The notes under the pieces were generated by a model that had not been told where the DNA came from, ran no database searches, and saw only the letters and a list, made by a program, of their open reading frames with translations. The position numbers and the translations under genes were made by a program. Below are positions 8,752 through 16,488 of a stretch of DNA of 38,394 bases, in pieces. This DNA is from Rickettsia typhi (GTDB lineage Bacteria > Pseudomonadota > Alphaproteobacteria > Rickettsiales > UBA1997), in contig CAMBFC010000012.1 of assembly GCA_945865905.1 (NCBI GenBank), forward strand, positions 1-38,394, given 5' to 3'. Numbering within the stretch: the stretch's first letter is position 1; the number at the start of each line of letters is the position of its first letter.

Positions 8752-8964
8752 ATGTCACAAAATATAGTGCAAAGTGAATTGCTAAATAGAAAAATCATCG
8801 TTACCCAAGTTAAGGGTGGAACGAAGCTTAACATAAGACAAAAAGGCAACTTAATTGGATTGGGTTTGCGCGGTATCGGAACTAAGGTTACGCTTCCTGG
8901 AACCCCAAGTATTCTTGGAATGATCAAGAAGGTTGAGCATATTGTTAAAGTTGCTGTAGTTTAA
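8752..8964 (+). CDS. rpmD: 50S ribosomal protein L30
   Basis: The 70-residue product is slightly longer than usual (about 60), with an extra N-terminal stretch MSQNIVQSELLNR before the L30 core KIIVTQVKGGTKLNIRQKGN, then GLGLRGIGTKVTLPGTPSIL and GMIKKVEHIVKV. L30 is a small protein bound to 23S rRNA domain II and is absent from many bacteria. The position between rpsE and rplO is canonical. Confidence 0.95.
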   Translation: MSQNIVQSELLNRKIIVTQVKGGTKLNIRQKGNLIGLGLRGIGTKVTLPGTPSILGMIKKVEHIVKVAVV

Positions 8965-9008
8965 TTAATTGGCGCGTTATTTGACGAGCCTTCATAAGTA
9001 TATTGTAT

Positions 9009-9443
9009 ATGTCTAATCCACTAAATGAATTAAAAAAAATCAAAACACAAGGCCGCAAAAGAGTTGGTCGTGGTATTGGTTCGGGTAAAGGTAAAACCTC
9101 AGGCCGTGGCGTGAAAGGTCAAAAAGCCCGCACAGGTCACTCTACCGTTAGAGGTTTTGAAGGTGGTCAAACGCCGATCCATATGCGCTTACCAAAAAGA
9201 GGTTTTACTAACATCTTGCGCCAAGAGATCGAAGTTGTTAATATTAAAGATATTATTGGCTTGCTAGAGTCTAAGGCAATCACAGAATCTGATATTTTAA
9301 CCAAAGAAAAACTACAAGAATTAGGTTTAATTTCTGATGCAAAAGCAGTAGTAAAGTTAATCATGGGATACAAAGAAACCGTATCACCAAAGATTAAAAT
9401 TGTAGTTGATAAATATTCAGCTGGAGCAAAAGTTTTTGCTTAG
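9009..9443 (+). CDS. rplO: 50S ribosomal protein L15
   Basis: The 144-residue sequence begins [20 protein letters not shown] and carries the glycine-rich [20 protein letters not shown], then [20 protein letters not shown] chose the ATG at 9009; an in-frame TTG at 9003 would add only two residues. L15 is a late-assembly protein of the 50S subunit. The gene is followed by a 171 bp spacer of consecutive hairpins before secY. Confidence 0.97.
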   Translation: MSNPLNELKKIKTQGRKRVGRGIGSGKGKTSGRGVKGQKARTGHSTVRGFEGGQTPIHMRLPKRGFTNILRQEIEVVNIKDIIGLLESKAITESDILTKEKLQELGLISDAKAVVKLIMGYKETVSPKIKIVVDKYSAGAKVFA

Positions 9444-9460
9444 TTTTTAAAGTATAATTA

Positions 9461-9589
9461 GAAACGGATGTGCGTTTCGCTGAGAATAATGTTTCATTAA
9501 TTCTCAAACTTATTTTAGTGATTAACTTGCTAAAATAAGAAAACACATGAAAATGATTTTTTCATTTTCCGGCATTGGCTTTGGCCAAT
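9461..9589 (+). promoter_or_regulatory. Five consecutive hairpins in the rplO-secY spacer
   Basis: Five stem-loops follow one another: GAAACG/CGTTTC (9461-9466 with 9473-9478), GAGAAT/ATTCTC (9482-9487 with 9500-9505), CTTATTTTAG/CTAAAATAAG (9509-9518 with 9530-9539), GAAAATGA/TCATTTTC (9549-9556 with 9562-9569) and ATTGGC/GCCAAT (9574-9579 with 9584-9589). The fifth is followed within about 8 bases by a TTTTTT run at 9597-9602, so it could be an attenuator or weak terminator just before secY. All arms are perfect. The array occupies almost the whole spacer. Its function is not known. Confidence 0.75.
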
Positions 9590-9614
9590 CGCTCAATTTT
9601 TTATAAATCAAAAA

Positions 9615-10889
9615 GTGGCCGTTCAAACTTCAGATCTTAAAAGACGAATTTTATTCACAATCTTCATTTTGCTTGTCTATCGTTTTGGCACTTTTGTGCC
9701 GATCCCTGGTATTGATGTTGAAATTTTGAAAAAATTCTTTAGCAGTGAAAAAGCTAACTTCTTTGGAATGATTAATCTATTCTCAGGCGGTGCGCTTGAA
9801 AGAATGAGTATTTTCGCGCTTAACATCATGCCTTACATCACCTCATCAATTATTATGCAATTGATGACTTCAATGTATAAAGGTCTTGCTGACCTTAAAA
9901 AAGATGGTGAACAAGGTCGCGCTAAAATTAATCAATATACTCGTTATCTCACAATAATTTTGGCTTTTTTTCAATCTCTCGGGGTTTATTACGCCCTTGC
10001 TAATACTGATCATTCGGCCTTTATTTCAGATTCACCAATTTTTCTTTATACCACTTGCGTTAGCTTGGTTGGCGGCACGGTGATGTTGATGTGGTTTGGT
10101 GAAAGAATCACTAATTCTGGAATTGGCAACGGTATTTCACTGATCATTTTTGTGGGGATTGTCTCATCTTTGCCATCAAGCGTGGCGCAGGTTTTTGATC
10201 TATCTCGCACAGGGGTTTATTCTTGGGTTGGGGTGATTGGATTCTTCTTGGGATTAGGCGTGTTTTTAATGGTGATTTGTTTTGTTGAAAAAACCTATAA
10301 GCGCATTAAAATTCAATATCCAAACGCTTCTTTGATTAAATCATCGGGGATGAGTGATTCATCATTTTTGCCACTAAAAATCAATGTTTCGGGTGTGATT
10401 CCACCGATTTTTGCTAGTTCGATCTTGATGTTTCCAACTGCTTTTGTGCAATTTACTGGTGCCGAGGGTGGTTTTTTAAGCACTGCGCTTGCTCGCGGCG
10501 GATCACTTTATCTTGTGCTTTTTGCGGCGCTGATTTTATTTTTCTCTTATTTTTATTCATCAATTATTTTTAACACAGAAGATGTTTCTAATAACTTAAA
10601 AAAGAGCAATTGCTTTATTTTGGGCGTTAGACCTGGTGCCAATACCGCAACTTATCTTGATAAAGTAGTATCTCGTCTTACTTTGATTGGTGCGATTTAT
10701 CTGATTTTTGTTTGTGTTTTGCCAGAGATTCTGGTCACAAAATATTCTATTCCGCTTACAGTTGGTGGAACAGGAGTATTGATTATGGTCAATGTTGTGC
10801 TCGATCTAGTTAATCAAGTTCAGTCTCATATGTTTTCTTCAAAATATGGTTCTCAAAACAAGAGAAGAAGAGTCAAAATAAGAGGCTAG
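9615..10889 (+). CDS. secY: Protein translocase subunit SecY
   Basis: This 424-residue integral membrane protein has about ten hydrophobic segments. Family signatures include YRFGTFVPIPGIDVEIL, FGMINLFSGGALERMSIFAL, NIMPYITSSIIMQLM, and the cytoplasmic loop GIRPG-like ILGVRPGANTATYLD. SecY forms the channel for protein export and membrane insertion. The start is taken as GTG at 9615 (VAVQTSDLKRRILFT, read as Met); the frame is open upstream but offers no ATG. The protein is slightly shorter than the usual 435-445. adk follows after 3 bp. Confidence 0.96.
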   Translation: MAVQTSDLKRRILFTIFILLVYRFGTFVPIPGIDVEILKKFFSSEKANFFGMINLFSGGALERMSIFALNIMPYITSSIIMQLMTSMYKGLADLKKDGEQGRAKINQYTRYLTIILAFFQSLGVYYALANTDHSAFISDSPIFLYTTCVSLVGGTVMLMWFGERITNSGIGNGISLIIFVGIVSSLPSSVAQVFDLSRTGVYSWVGVIGFFLGLGVFLMVICFVEKTYKRIKIQYPNASLIKSSGMSDSSFLPLKINVSGVIPPIFASSILMFPTAFVQFTGAEGGFLSTALARGGSLYLVLFAALILFFSYFYSSIIFNTEDVSNNLKKSNCFILGVRPGANTATYLDKVVSRLTLIGAIYLIFVCVLPEILVTKYSIPLTVGGTGVLIMVNVVLDLVNQVQSHMFSSKYGSQNKRRRVKIRG

Positions 10890-10892
10890 CGC

Positions 10893-11561
10893 ATGATTAA
10901 TTTAGTTTTACTTGGCGCACCAGGATCAGGAAAAGGAACCCAAGCAGCGATGCTTGCAAAGGCTTTAAATATCCCTGCTATTTCTACGGGAGACGCCTTG
11001 CGCAAAGAAGTTGAGGCGCAAAGTGAAATTGGCAAATTAGCAAAATCATTCATGAATGCTGGCCAATTAGTGCCAGATCAAGTGGTTCTTGATATTGTAA
11101 AGGGCAGAGTAGCTCAAGATGATTGTAAAGCAGGTTTTATTTTAGATGGTTTTCCGCGCAACTTAAATCAAGCGATTATGCTTGAAGAGTCGCTCGCTTC
11201 CATCGATAAAAAAATCTCGTTAGTCCTTGATTTTCAAGTGGAAGACGAGGTTGTGATAAAAAGAATTTCTGGTCGTTTTTTTTGCAAAAAATGCGGCGCG
11301 ATTTATAATCATCACTTTAAACAGACACAAAAATCTGGCATCTGTGATGAATGTGGATCGACCGAATTTGATAGTAGAAGTGACGATAAGGAGGAAACCG
11401 TAAGAAATAGATTAAGTGTCTATCATGAAGCAACCGCAGGATTAATTGAGTTTTATACAAAAAATAACTTGATTTATTCGCTGGATGCTTTAAAAAATAG
11501 CACCCTTCTTTTTGAAGAGATCTTTGCGGTGATTAAAAATATTAACAAAACAAAATTATAA
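10893..11561 (+). CDS. adk: Adenylate kinase, zinc-LID long form
   Basis: The 222-residue protein has the P-loop [10 protein letters not shown] at residues 8-17, STGDALR, and DGFPRN near residue 85-90. The long LID carries a four-cysteine zinc site (C131, C134, C151, C154). It converts ATP and AMP to two ADP in the cytoplasm. The secY-adk-rpsM arrangement is common in Alphaproteobacteria; no infA or rpmJ is found here. It ends 4 bp before the rpsM start. Confidence 0.97.
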   Translation: MINLVLLGAPGSGKGTQAAMLAKALNIPAISTGDALRKEVEAQSEIGKLAKSFMNAGQLVPDQVVLDIVKGRVAQDDCKAGFILDGFPRNLNQAIMLEESLASIDKKISLVLDFQVEDEVVIKRISGRFFCKKCGAIYNHHFKQTQKSGICDECGSTEFDSRSDDKEETVRNRLSVYHEATAGLIEFYTKNNLIYSLDALKNSTLLFEEIFAVIKNINKTKL

Positions 11562-11565
11562 AAAA

Positions 11566-11946
11566 GTGGCTAGAATCGCTGGTGTCAACATTCCTAAAGA
11601 AAAAAGATTCGTTATTTCTTTAACATATATTTTTGGTATCGGCACAACGACTGCTGAAAAAATCTGCCAAAAATTAAAAATCAACGCTAAACTCAGAACT
11701 CATGAAGTTCCTGAAGAAAAATTAGCGCAGGTTAGAACTTTGCTTGAGAAGGAATATCCTACTCTTGAAGGTGATTTGAGAAGAAAAATCACTACGAACA
11801 TCAAAAGATTGATGGATATCGGATGCTATAGAGGTATTCGCCATGTCAAAAAATTGCCAGTTCGTGGTCAAAGAACTCACACTAACGCTAGAACTCGTAA
11901 GGGTCGTGGCGTGGCAATTGCCGGCAAGAAAAAAGCAGTTAAGTAA
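11566..11946 (+). CDS. rpsM: 30S ribosomal protein S13
   Basis: The product has 126 residues and starts at GTG with [19 protein letters not shown], the invariant S13 N-terminus. It continues with [20 protein letters not shown], then [20 protein letters not shown] and [12 protein letters not shown]13 binds in the 30S head and forms the B1 intersubunit bridges. It is 4 bp after adk. Confidence 0.97.
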   Translation: MARIAGVNIPKEKRFVISLTYIFGIGTTTAEKICQKLKINAKLRTHEVPEEKLAQVRTLLEKEYPTLEGDLRRKITTNIKRLMDIGCYRGIRHVKKLPVRGQRTHTNARTRKGRGVAIAGKKKAVK

Positions 11947-11962
11947 TCTCTAAAAACTAATT

Positions 11963-12355
11963 ATGACAAAATATAGCGGCAAAAAAACTGTTAGCAAAAA
12001 AAAGAAAAGCCTTACAAATGGCGTGGTTCATGTATTTGCTAGCTTTAACAATACCATCATTTCTATCACTGATATGCAAGGCAACCTAGTTTGCTGGTCT
12101 TCAGCGGGGAAGCATGGTTTTAAAGGTTCTAGAAAAGCTACTCCTTATGCGGCTCAGGTTGCAACTCAAAATGCAGTTACTACTGCAAAAAATCATGGCT
12201 TACAAAGCGTGATTGTTGAAATCACTGGTCCGGGAGTTGGTCGCGAAGCTTCACTTCGTGCAATTCAAGCGGCCGGTTTAACTACTACCGCAATCATTGA
12301 CAAAACTTACCATCCACATAACGGATGCAGACCTGCTAAAAGAAGAAGAGTTTAG
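11963..12355 (+). CDS. rpsK: 30S ribosomal protein S11
   Basis: This 130-residue protein shows S11 motifs: [20 protein letters not shown], then [20 protein letters not shown], and the C-terminal [18 protein letters not shown], the form usual in Alphaproteobacteria. S11 sits on the platform of the 30S subunit near the mRNA exit. A 99 bp spacer with a GC-rich hairpin separates it from rpoA. Confidence 0.98.
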   Translation: MTKYSGKKTVSKKKKSLTNGVVHVFASFNNTIISITDMQGNLVCWSSAGKHGFKGSRKATPYAAQVATQNAVTTAKNHGLQSVIVEITGPGVGREASLRAIQAAGLTTTAIIDKTYHPHNGCRPAKRRRV

Positions 12356-12373
12356 TTCTTTTGGATGGCGCAG

Positions 12374-12390
12374 CCTCGCCAATGGTGAGG
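12374..12390 (+). promoter_or_regulatory. GC-rich hairpin in the rpsK-rpoA spacer
   Basis: CCTCGCC at 12374-12380 pairs with GGTGAGG at 12384-12390 (six Watson-Crick pairs and one mismatch) around an AAT loop. It stands out as GC-rich in AT-rich surroundings and lies 65 bp before the rpoA ATG. It has no T-run right after it, so it is a poor intrinsic terminator. A role in mRNA processing or rpoA expression is possible but not shown. Confidence 0.5.
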
Positions 12391-12454
12391 TTTGTTATGA
12401 TAGGTATAATTATTTCGCTATTTCGCATTAACAAAGTTATTATATAACAAAAAT

Positions 12455-13483
12455 ATGGCAATTCTAAAAGAAAGTTGGCAGACACTAACAAAACCTGCAT
12501 CAATCATCACTAAAGATGGTCACGATAATACCAAAAAATCGGTTATCGTTATGGAGCCTTTTGAAAGAGGTTTCGGAGCCACTCTAGGAAATGCTTTGAG
12601 AAGAGTTTTGTTATCTTCGATCACTGGTTTCGCGGTTACTTCGCTGAAAATCGAAAATGTTCCTCATGAATATAGCGCTATTGAGGGCGTGAAAGAAGAT
12701 GTTCTTGATATTATCATGAATGTTAAATCGCTTGCAATCACTAAAGATAGCTCAACTCCTTGCGTGTTGAAGCTTGTTGCTAACCAGGCTGGACCAGTTT
12801 ATGCTGGTTCAATTGAAGCTCCTGCTGGCGTTGATATTGTCAATAAAGATTTATTGATTTGCACGCTTAGTAAAGGCGCTAAAATTAACATCCAATTGAA
12901 CGTTGAATGTGGCAAAGGCTATTCTACTGCAGAAAATAACCGCAAAAGTGATCATGCTGTTGGCACGATTGTTGTTGACGCAATGTTTTCTCCAGTTAAG
13001 CGTGTTGCTTATAAAATTGAAAATGCTCGTGTTGGTCAAATTACCGATTTCGACAAACTGATCATGGAAATTGATACTACTGGCTCAATTACTCCTCGTG
13101 ATTCGGTTGCTGTTGCGGCTAAAATTTTGCAAGATCAATTAGAAGTTTTTATCAATTTTGATGTTGCTAAAATCGATGTTCCAGTAAAAAAAGAATTTGA
13201 TTCTGAGCCAAAATTTAACAAAAACCTTCTTAAAACAATTGATGAATTAGAGCTCTCAGTTCGTTCTTACAATTGCTTGAAAAACGAAAACATCATTTAT
13301 GTTGGCGATTTGGTTACCAAAACTGAAGCAGAAATGCTTAAAACAGCTAATTTTGGCAGAAAATCTCTGAATGAATTAAAAGAAAATCTAAAAAATATGG
13401 GGTTAGGTTTTGGCATGAAATTGCCTGATTGGCCGCCACAAAACTTGGAAGATCTTTTGAAGATGAAAAATAAAGAATTTTAA
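12455..13483 (+). CDS. rpoA: DNA-directed RNA polymerase alpha subunit
   Basis: The product has 342 residues. The N-terminal dimerisation domain reads MEPFERGFGATLGNALRRVL, then LSSITGFAVTSLKIENVPHE around residues 31-70. A linker follows near 240-258. The C-terminal domain starts at about 262 with LLKTIDELELSVRSYNCLKN and contains helix-hairpin-helix residues NFGRKSLNELKENL. Both domains are complete. It is in its usual place between rpsK and rplQ. Confidence 0.98.
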   Translation: MAILKESWQTLTKPASIITKDGHDNTKKSVIVMEPFERGFGATLGNALRRVLLSSITGFAVTSLKIENVPHEYSAIEGVKEDVLDIIMNVKSLAITKDSSTPCVLKLVANQAGPVYAGSIEAPAGVDIVNKDLLICTLSKGAKINIQLNVECGKGYSTAENNRKSDHAVGTIVVDAMFSPVKRVAYKIENARVGQITDFDKLIMEIDTTGSITPRDSVAVAAKILQDQLEVFINFDVAKIDVPVKKEFDSEPKFNKNLLKTIDELELSVRSYNCLKNENIIYVGDLVTKTEAEMLKTANFGRKSLNELKENLKNMGLGFGMKLPDWPPQNLEDLLKMKNKEF

Positions 13484-13495
13484 TTTTTTTTAAAA

Positions 13496-13876
13496 ATGAT
13501 ACACGGAAATAAAGGAAGAAAACTTAACAGAAATACTGCTCACAGAAAAGCTCTATTGCGCAATTTGTCGATCGCTTTTTTGGAACATGAATTCATCAAA
13601 ACTACTTTGCCAAAAGCAAAAGAGTTTCGTCCATTTGTTGAAAGAATTATCACTCTATCAAAAGTAGATACTTTGAATAATCGTCGTCGTGTTGCGTCTT
13701 TATTGGCCAATCAAGCGATTGTTGATCGTCTTTTTAAAAGCGTAGGACCTAGAGTTGCATCACGCAATGGCGGTTACATTCGTATTTTGAAATGTGGTTT
13801 TAGAACTGGCGACAAAGCCCCAATGGCAATCGTTGAATTGGTTGACAGAATTGTGGTTGAAGCGGTAGCAGAATAG
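13496..13876 (+). CDS. rplQ: 50S ribosomal protein L17
   Basis: The 126-residue product starts with MIHGNKGRKLNRNTAHRKAL, a slight variant of the usual MRHxxxGRKLxRxxxHR. It includes FIKTTLPKAKEFRPFVERII, then GPRVASRNGGYIRILKCGFR and GDKAPMAIVELVDR. L17 sits at the tunnel exit side of the 50S subunit. In most Alphaproteobacteria it closes the alpha operon; here rplS follows. Confidence 0.97.
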   Translation: MIHGNKGRKLNRNTAHRKALLRNLSIAFLEHEFIKTTLPKAKEFRPFVERIITLSKVDTLNNRRRVASLLANQAIVDRLFKSVGPRVASRNGGYIRILKCGFRTGDKAPMAIVELVDRIVVEAVAE

Positions 13877-13909
13877 CTTATCGCATAATGATTTATATCA
13901 GATAATATT

Positions 13910-14332
13910 ATGAAAAATTTTATTCAAGAATTTGAACAAGGTCAAATAGATGCAATATCTAAAGGCCGCACTATTGCTCCATTTAAGGTTGGCGATACTG
14001 TTAGCGTTAAATATAAAATCAGTGAAGGTGCGAATACTCGTATTCAAGCTTTTAACGGTATTGTGATTGCTAAAACAAAACACATGAATCACTTTGGAGC
14101 AACATTTACTGTTCGCAAAATGAGCAGCGGCGTTGGTGTTGAAAGAAAATTCACAGTTTATTCTCCGTTGATTTCTTCGGTTGAAGTTTTGAAGCAAGGT
14201 GTGGTAAGAAAAGCTAAGCTTTATTACTTGCGTGCCTTGACTGGTAAGGCTTCTCGTATCAAAGAAAAGCTTGATTTTTTTGTTGAGTCAGATGCTTCAA
14301 CTTCTGCAGAAAAAAATGACAAAAATTCTTAA
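13910..14332 (+). CDS. rplS: 50S ribosomal protein L19
   Basis: This 140-residue protein has L19 features: FKVGDTVSVKYKISEGANTR, then IQAFNGIVIAKTKHMNHFGA, TFTVRKMSSGVGVERKFTVY and SPLISSVEVLKQGVVRKAKL. L19 lies at the 30S-50S interface. The gene is normally with rpsP-rimM-trmD, so its place 33 bp after rplQ is unusual. The C-terminal tail after about residue 120 is polar and extended. The last 17 bp overlap the next gene in another frame. Confidence 0.95.
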   Translation: MKNFIQEFEQGQIDAISKGRTIAPFKVGDTVSVKYKISEGANTRIQAFNGIVIAKTKHMNHFGATFTVRKMSSGVGVERKFTVYSPLISSVEVLKQGVVRKAKLYYLRALTGKASRIKEKLDFFVESDASTSAEKNDKNS

Positions 14333-14702
14333 TAGAATTCTGATTATTGCGGCACTTACTTTGGTAAGTGCTTGCATTTATGATCCCTCGCTTTACGGCA
14401 AAGTAAGGCAATATTCCGCTTCTGATAAAAAATCTTTCGTATTCTCGATTGACGAAGAATACCTTCGTGATCACGCCAAAGCATCTAAAGACGAAAACTA
14501 TCCACTGATGAATGAGGCTGAAGTTAGGTTGCTTAGCGGGCTTCTAATGCAGAATAGCTACTGTTTAAAAGAGGGGAAGCCGGCGTTTAAAATTAATTCT
14601 CGACAAGAAAAAATTTATGATGTGACTTTTGCTCATTTGATTGAGCAGAGTTATAACGCTAAGCCTGTGGCGCCGCGAATGTATTTTGGCGAGTGTCGAT
14701 AG
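14316..14702 (+). CDS. Small predicted lipoprotein, function unknown
   Basis: The product is a 128-residue protein with a classic lipoprotein signal: MTKILNRILIIAALTLVSAC, where VSAC fits the lipobox and the cysteine is near residue 20. The mature part is polar (YDPSLYGKVRQYSASDKKS and so on), with a second cysteine pair near the end. I do not recognise the family. The ATG overlaps the end of rplS by 17 bp, suggesting translational coupling; a longer frame from 14271 would lie inside rplS. The last 44 bp overlap the end of convergent hisIE. Confidence 0.7.
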   Translation: MTKILNRILIIAALTLVSACIYDPSLYGKVRQYSASDKKSFVFSIDEEYLRDHAKASKDENYPLMNEAEVRLLSGLLMQNSYCLKEGKPAFKINSRQEKIYDVTFAHLIEQSYNAKPVAPRMYFGECR

Positions 14703-15300
14703 CCCGCTTTTTCATTTTAGCAATCACATCTTCTATCGACAAATTTCTTATTTTTAAAGTTAGCATTAGGTGAAAAATTAAATCCGCACTTTCATTTATT
14801 AGATTTTCATCACTTTCATTTAGTGCTGCAATTATTACCTCCGTAGCTTCCTCGCCAACTTTCTGTACAACTTTATTTATTCCAGCTTGAGTTAATTTTG
14901 AAATATAGCTGTTTTTTTGAGGAATTTTTATTTTGCTTTCAATTTCTTCCTCAAGCTTTTTGAAAAAGTTAGTTTGGTTGTTGAAGCAAGATTTGGGACC
15001 TTTGTGACAAGTATTTCCAACTGGCTTCACAAGAATTAGCAGCGAATCATTATCGCAATCCAAGCTGATTTCTTGCACATTGAGGATATTTTTTGATTCT
15101 TCACCTTTCATCCAAATTCTTTGTTTGGTGCGCGAATAAAAATGCACTTTTCTCGTTTTTTGTGTTAAGCCTAGCGCTTCTTCGTTCATAAAACCGAGCA
15201 TTAATATCTCGAGCGAATTATGGTCTTGAATGATTGCTGGGATTAGCGCGCCGCATTTTTTCCAATCGATTTTTTGATTAAGTTCTGATACAAAATTCAT
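14659..15300 (-). CDS. hisIE: Bifunctional phosphoribosyl-AMP cyclohydrolase / phosphoribosyl-ATP pyrophosphatase
   Basis: The 213-residue protein joins two enzymes of histidine synthesis. The HisI half (about 1-110) has HFYSRTKQRIWMKGEES, the metal site DCDNDSLL and CHKGPKSCF. The HisE half (about 120-205) has KVGEEATEVIIAALNES and ESADLIFHLMLTL. Together they catalyse steps 2 and 3 after HisG. Alphaproteobacteria normally keep hisI and hisE apart; the fusion is usual in Gammaproteobacteria and Bacteroidetes. It is last of the his genes here, 132 bp after hisB. Confidence 0.95.
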   Translation of the reverse strand: MNFVSELNQKIDWKKCGALIPAIIQDHNSLEILMLGFMNEEALGLTQKTRKVHFYSRTKQRIWMKGEESKNILNVQEISLDCDNDSLLILVKPVGNTCHKGPKSCFNNQTNFFKKLEEEIESKIKIPQKNSYISKLTQAGINKVVQKVGEEATEVIIAALNESDENLINESADLIFHLMLTLKIRNLSIEDVIAKMKKRAIDTRQNTFAAPQA

Positions 15301-15340
15301 TTTTTCAAATATGGTTTTAGGTTGTTAATTTAAATTTTAT

Positions 15341-15424
15341 TTATTTTTGCGCTGATTTTCCATGATTTTTTGTGGCGAGATTGGCAACTTGATATTTTTT
15401 GTTAACTAATTTGCTCCATCCCAT
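15341..15424 (-). other. Short open frame of 27 codons in the hisB-hisIE spacer
   Basis: On the minus strand the 132 bp spacer holds ATG at 15424 and TAA at 15341, encoding MGWSKLVNKKYQVANLATKN and seven more residues. I do not recognise it. It is basic and could be a tiny real gene or chance. The spacer shows no remnant of hisH, hisA or hisF, the genes that stand between hisB and hisIE in the enterobacterial order. Confidence 0.2.
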
Positions 15425-15432
15425 TTTTATAT

Positions 15433-16488
15433 TTATAACAAACCTTTGGTTGAACTAATTTCACTTGAAACAATGCGACTAACATCGTGCAAGCAAGTGG
15501 CAAAAGACTTGAAGCATGATTCAACTTTGTGATGTGTGTTACTGCCTTCGATTTTTATGTGCAATGTTATTTCGCAAGATGTGGCGAAAGATTGGAAAAA
15601 ATGGGCTATCATTTCAGTAGGAAAATCGCCAATATATTCGCGTTCAAATTTAGCATCGAACTTACAGAGCGGCCTTCCAGAAATATCAATTGCGACGAAA
15701 GAAATTGCTTCATCGAGTGGAATTATTCTTTCGGAAGCAAATCGGGCAATGCCGATTTTATTTCCTAGAGCCTTGCAAAAAGCGCTTCCAAGGCAGATTG
15801 CGATATCTTCGATTGTGTGATGTTCGTCGATTTCTAAATCTCCTGCGCAGCGCAAATTAAGATCGAATTTACCATGTTTTGCAACTTGTTCGAGCATGTG
15901 ATCAAAAAATTTTAGGCCACTATTAATACTTGATTTGCCTCTGCCATCAAGGTTTAGCTCGATTTCAATATCGGTTTCTTTGGTTTTTCTTGCGATACTT
16001 GCTTGGCGTGATAAAATTGCACGAGTTATTGCTGGCCATTGTAAATTTTCTTCGATTTTAAAGCCGCGAATTCCTAGATTTTGTGCGAATTCAATATCGG
16101 TATCACGATCGCCAATCATTACGGATTTTTCTAGATCTATTTTGCCGATATATTCTTGGGCTATCTTGGTTCTAGGCTTGCGACATTCGCAATTTTGGCT
16201 TTTTTTGTGCGGGCAGGTGAGCCAATTTGTAATTTTTATTCCTTCTGCAGCAAGAATTTGTGCAATTTTATTATTGATTAAATCATAATTTTCTTGCGGA
16301 TTTTGTGCCGTTCCAAGTCCATCTTGATTAGAAACTACAACAATTTCATAGCCAAAATCTTGCAGTTTTTTAAGCGAAGAAATCACGAAAGGCAAAAACT
16401 CAACTTGCTCTAAACCGTTGATTTGCTTGGTTTCTTGTGGCTCAAAAACAATTGTGCCATCTCTATCGACGAATAATATTTTTTTCAT
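15433..16488 (-). CDS. hisB: Bifunctional histidinol-phosphatase / imidazoleglycerol-phosphate dehydratase
   Basis: The product has 351 residues. The N-terminal HAD phosphatase (about 1-160) has the nucleophile motif FVDRDGTIVF, VVSNQDGLGT, the zinc loop CPHKKSQNCECRKP and MIGDRDTDIEFA. The C-terminal dehydratase (about 165-351) has FFDHMLEQVAKHG, DEHHTIEDIAICLG and the final SNTHHKVESCFKSFA. It catalyses steps 6 and 8 of histidine synthesis. The two-domain form is typical of Gammaproteobacteria and Bacteroidetes, not Alphaproteobacteria. Its ATG overlaps the hisD stop (ATGA). Confidence 0.96.
   Translation of the reverse strand: MKKILFVDRDGTIVFEPQETKQINGLEQVEFLPFVISSLKKLQDFGYEIVVVSNQDGLGTAQNPQENYDLINNKIAQILAAEGIKITNWLTCPHKKSQNCECRKPRTKIAQEYIGKIDLEKSVMIGDRDTDIEFAQNLGIRGFKIEENLQWPAITRAILSRQASIARKTKETDIEIELNLDGRGKSSINSGLKFFDHMLEQVAKHGKFDLNLRCAGDLEIDEHHTIEDIAICLGSAFCKALGNKIGIARFASERIIPLDEAISFVAIDISGRPLCKFDAKFEREYIGDFPTEMIAHFFQSFATSCEITLHIKIEGSNTHHKVESCFKSFATCLHDVSRIVSSEISSTKGLL

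Noticed and set aside
9574..9602. Strong intrinsic terminator before secY
   Set aside because: The last stem has only 6 bp and is separated from the T-run by several bases; SecY is expected to be co-transcribed. It is recorded as part of a hairpin array instead.
12391..12410. Promoter for rpoA around TATAAT at 12405-12410
   Set aside because: No acceptable -35 box is found at 16-18 bp, and the only TTGTTA is 7 bp away.
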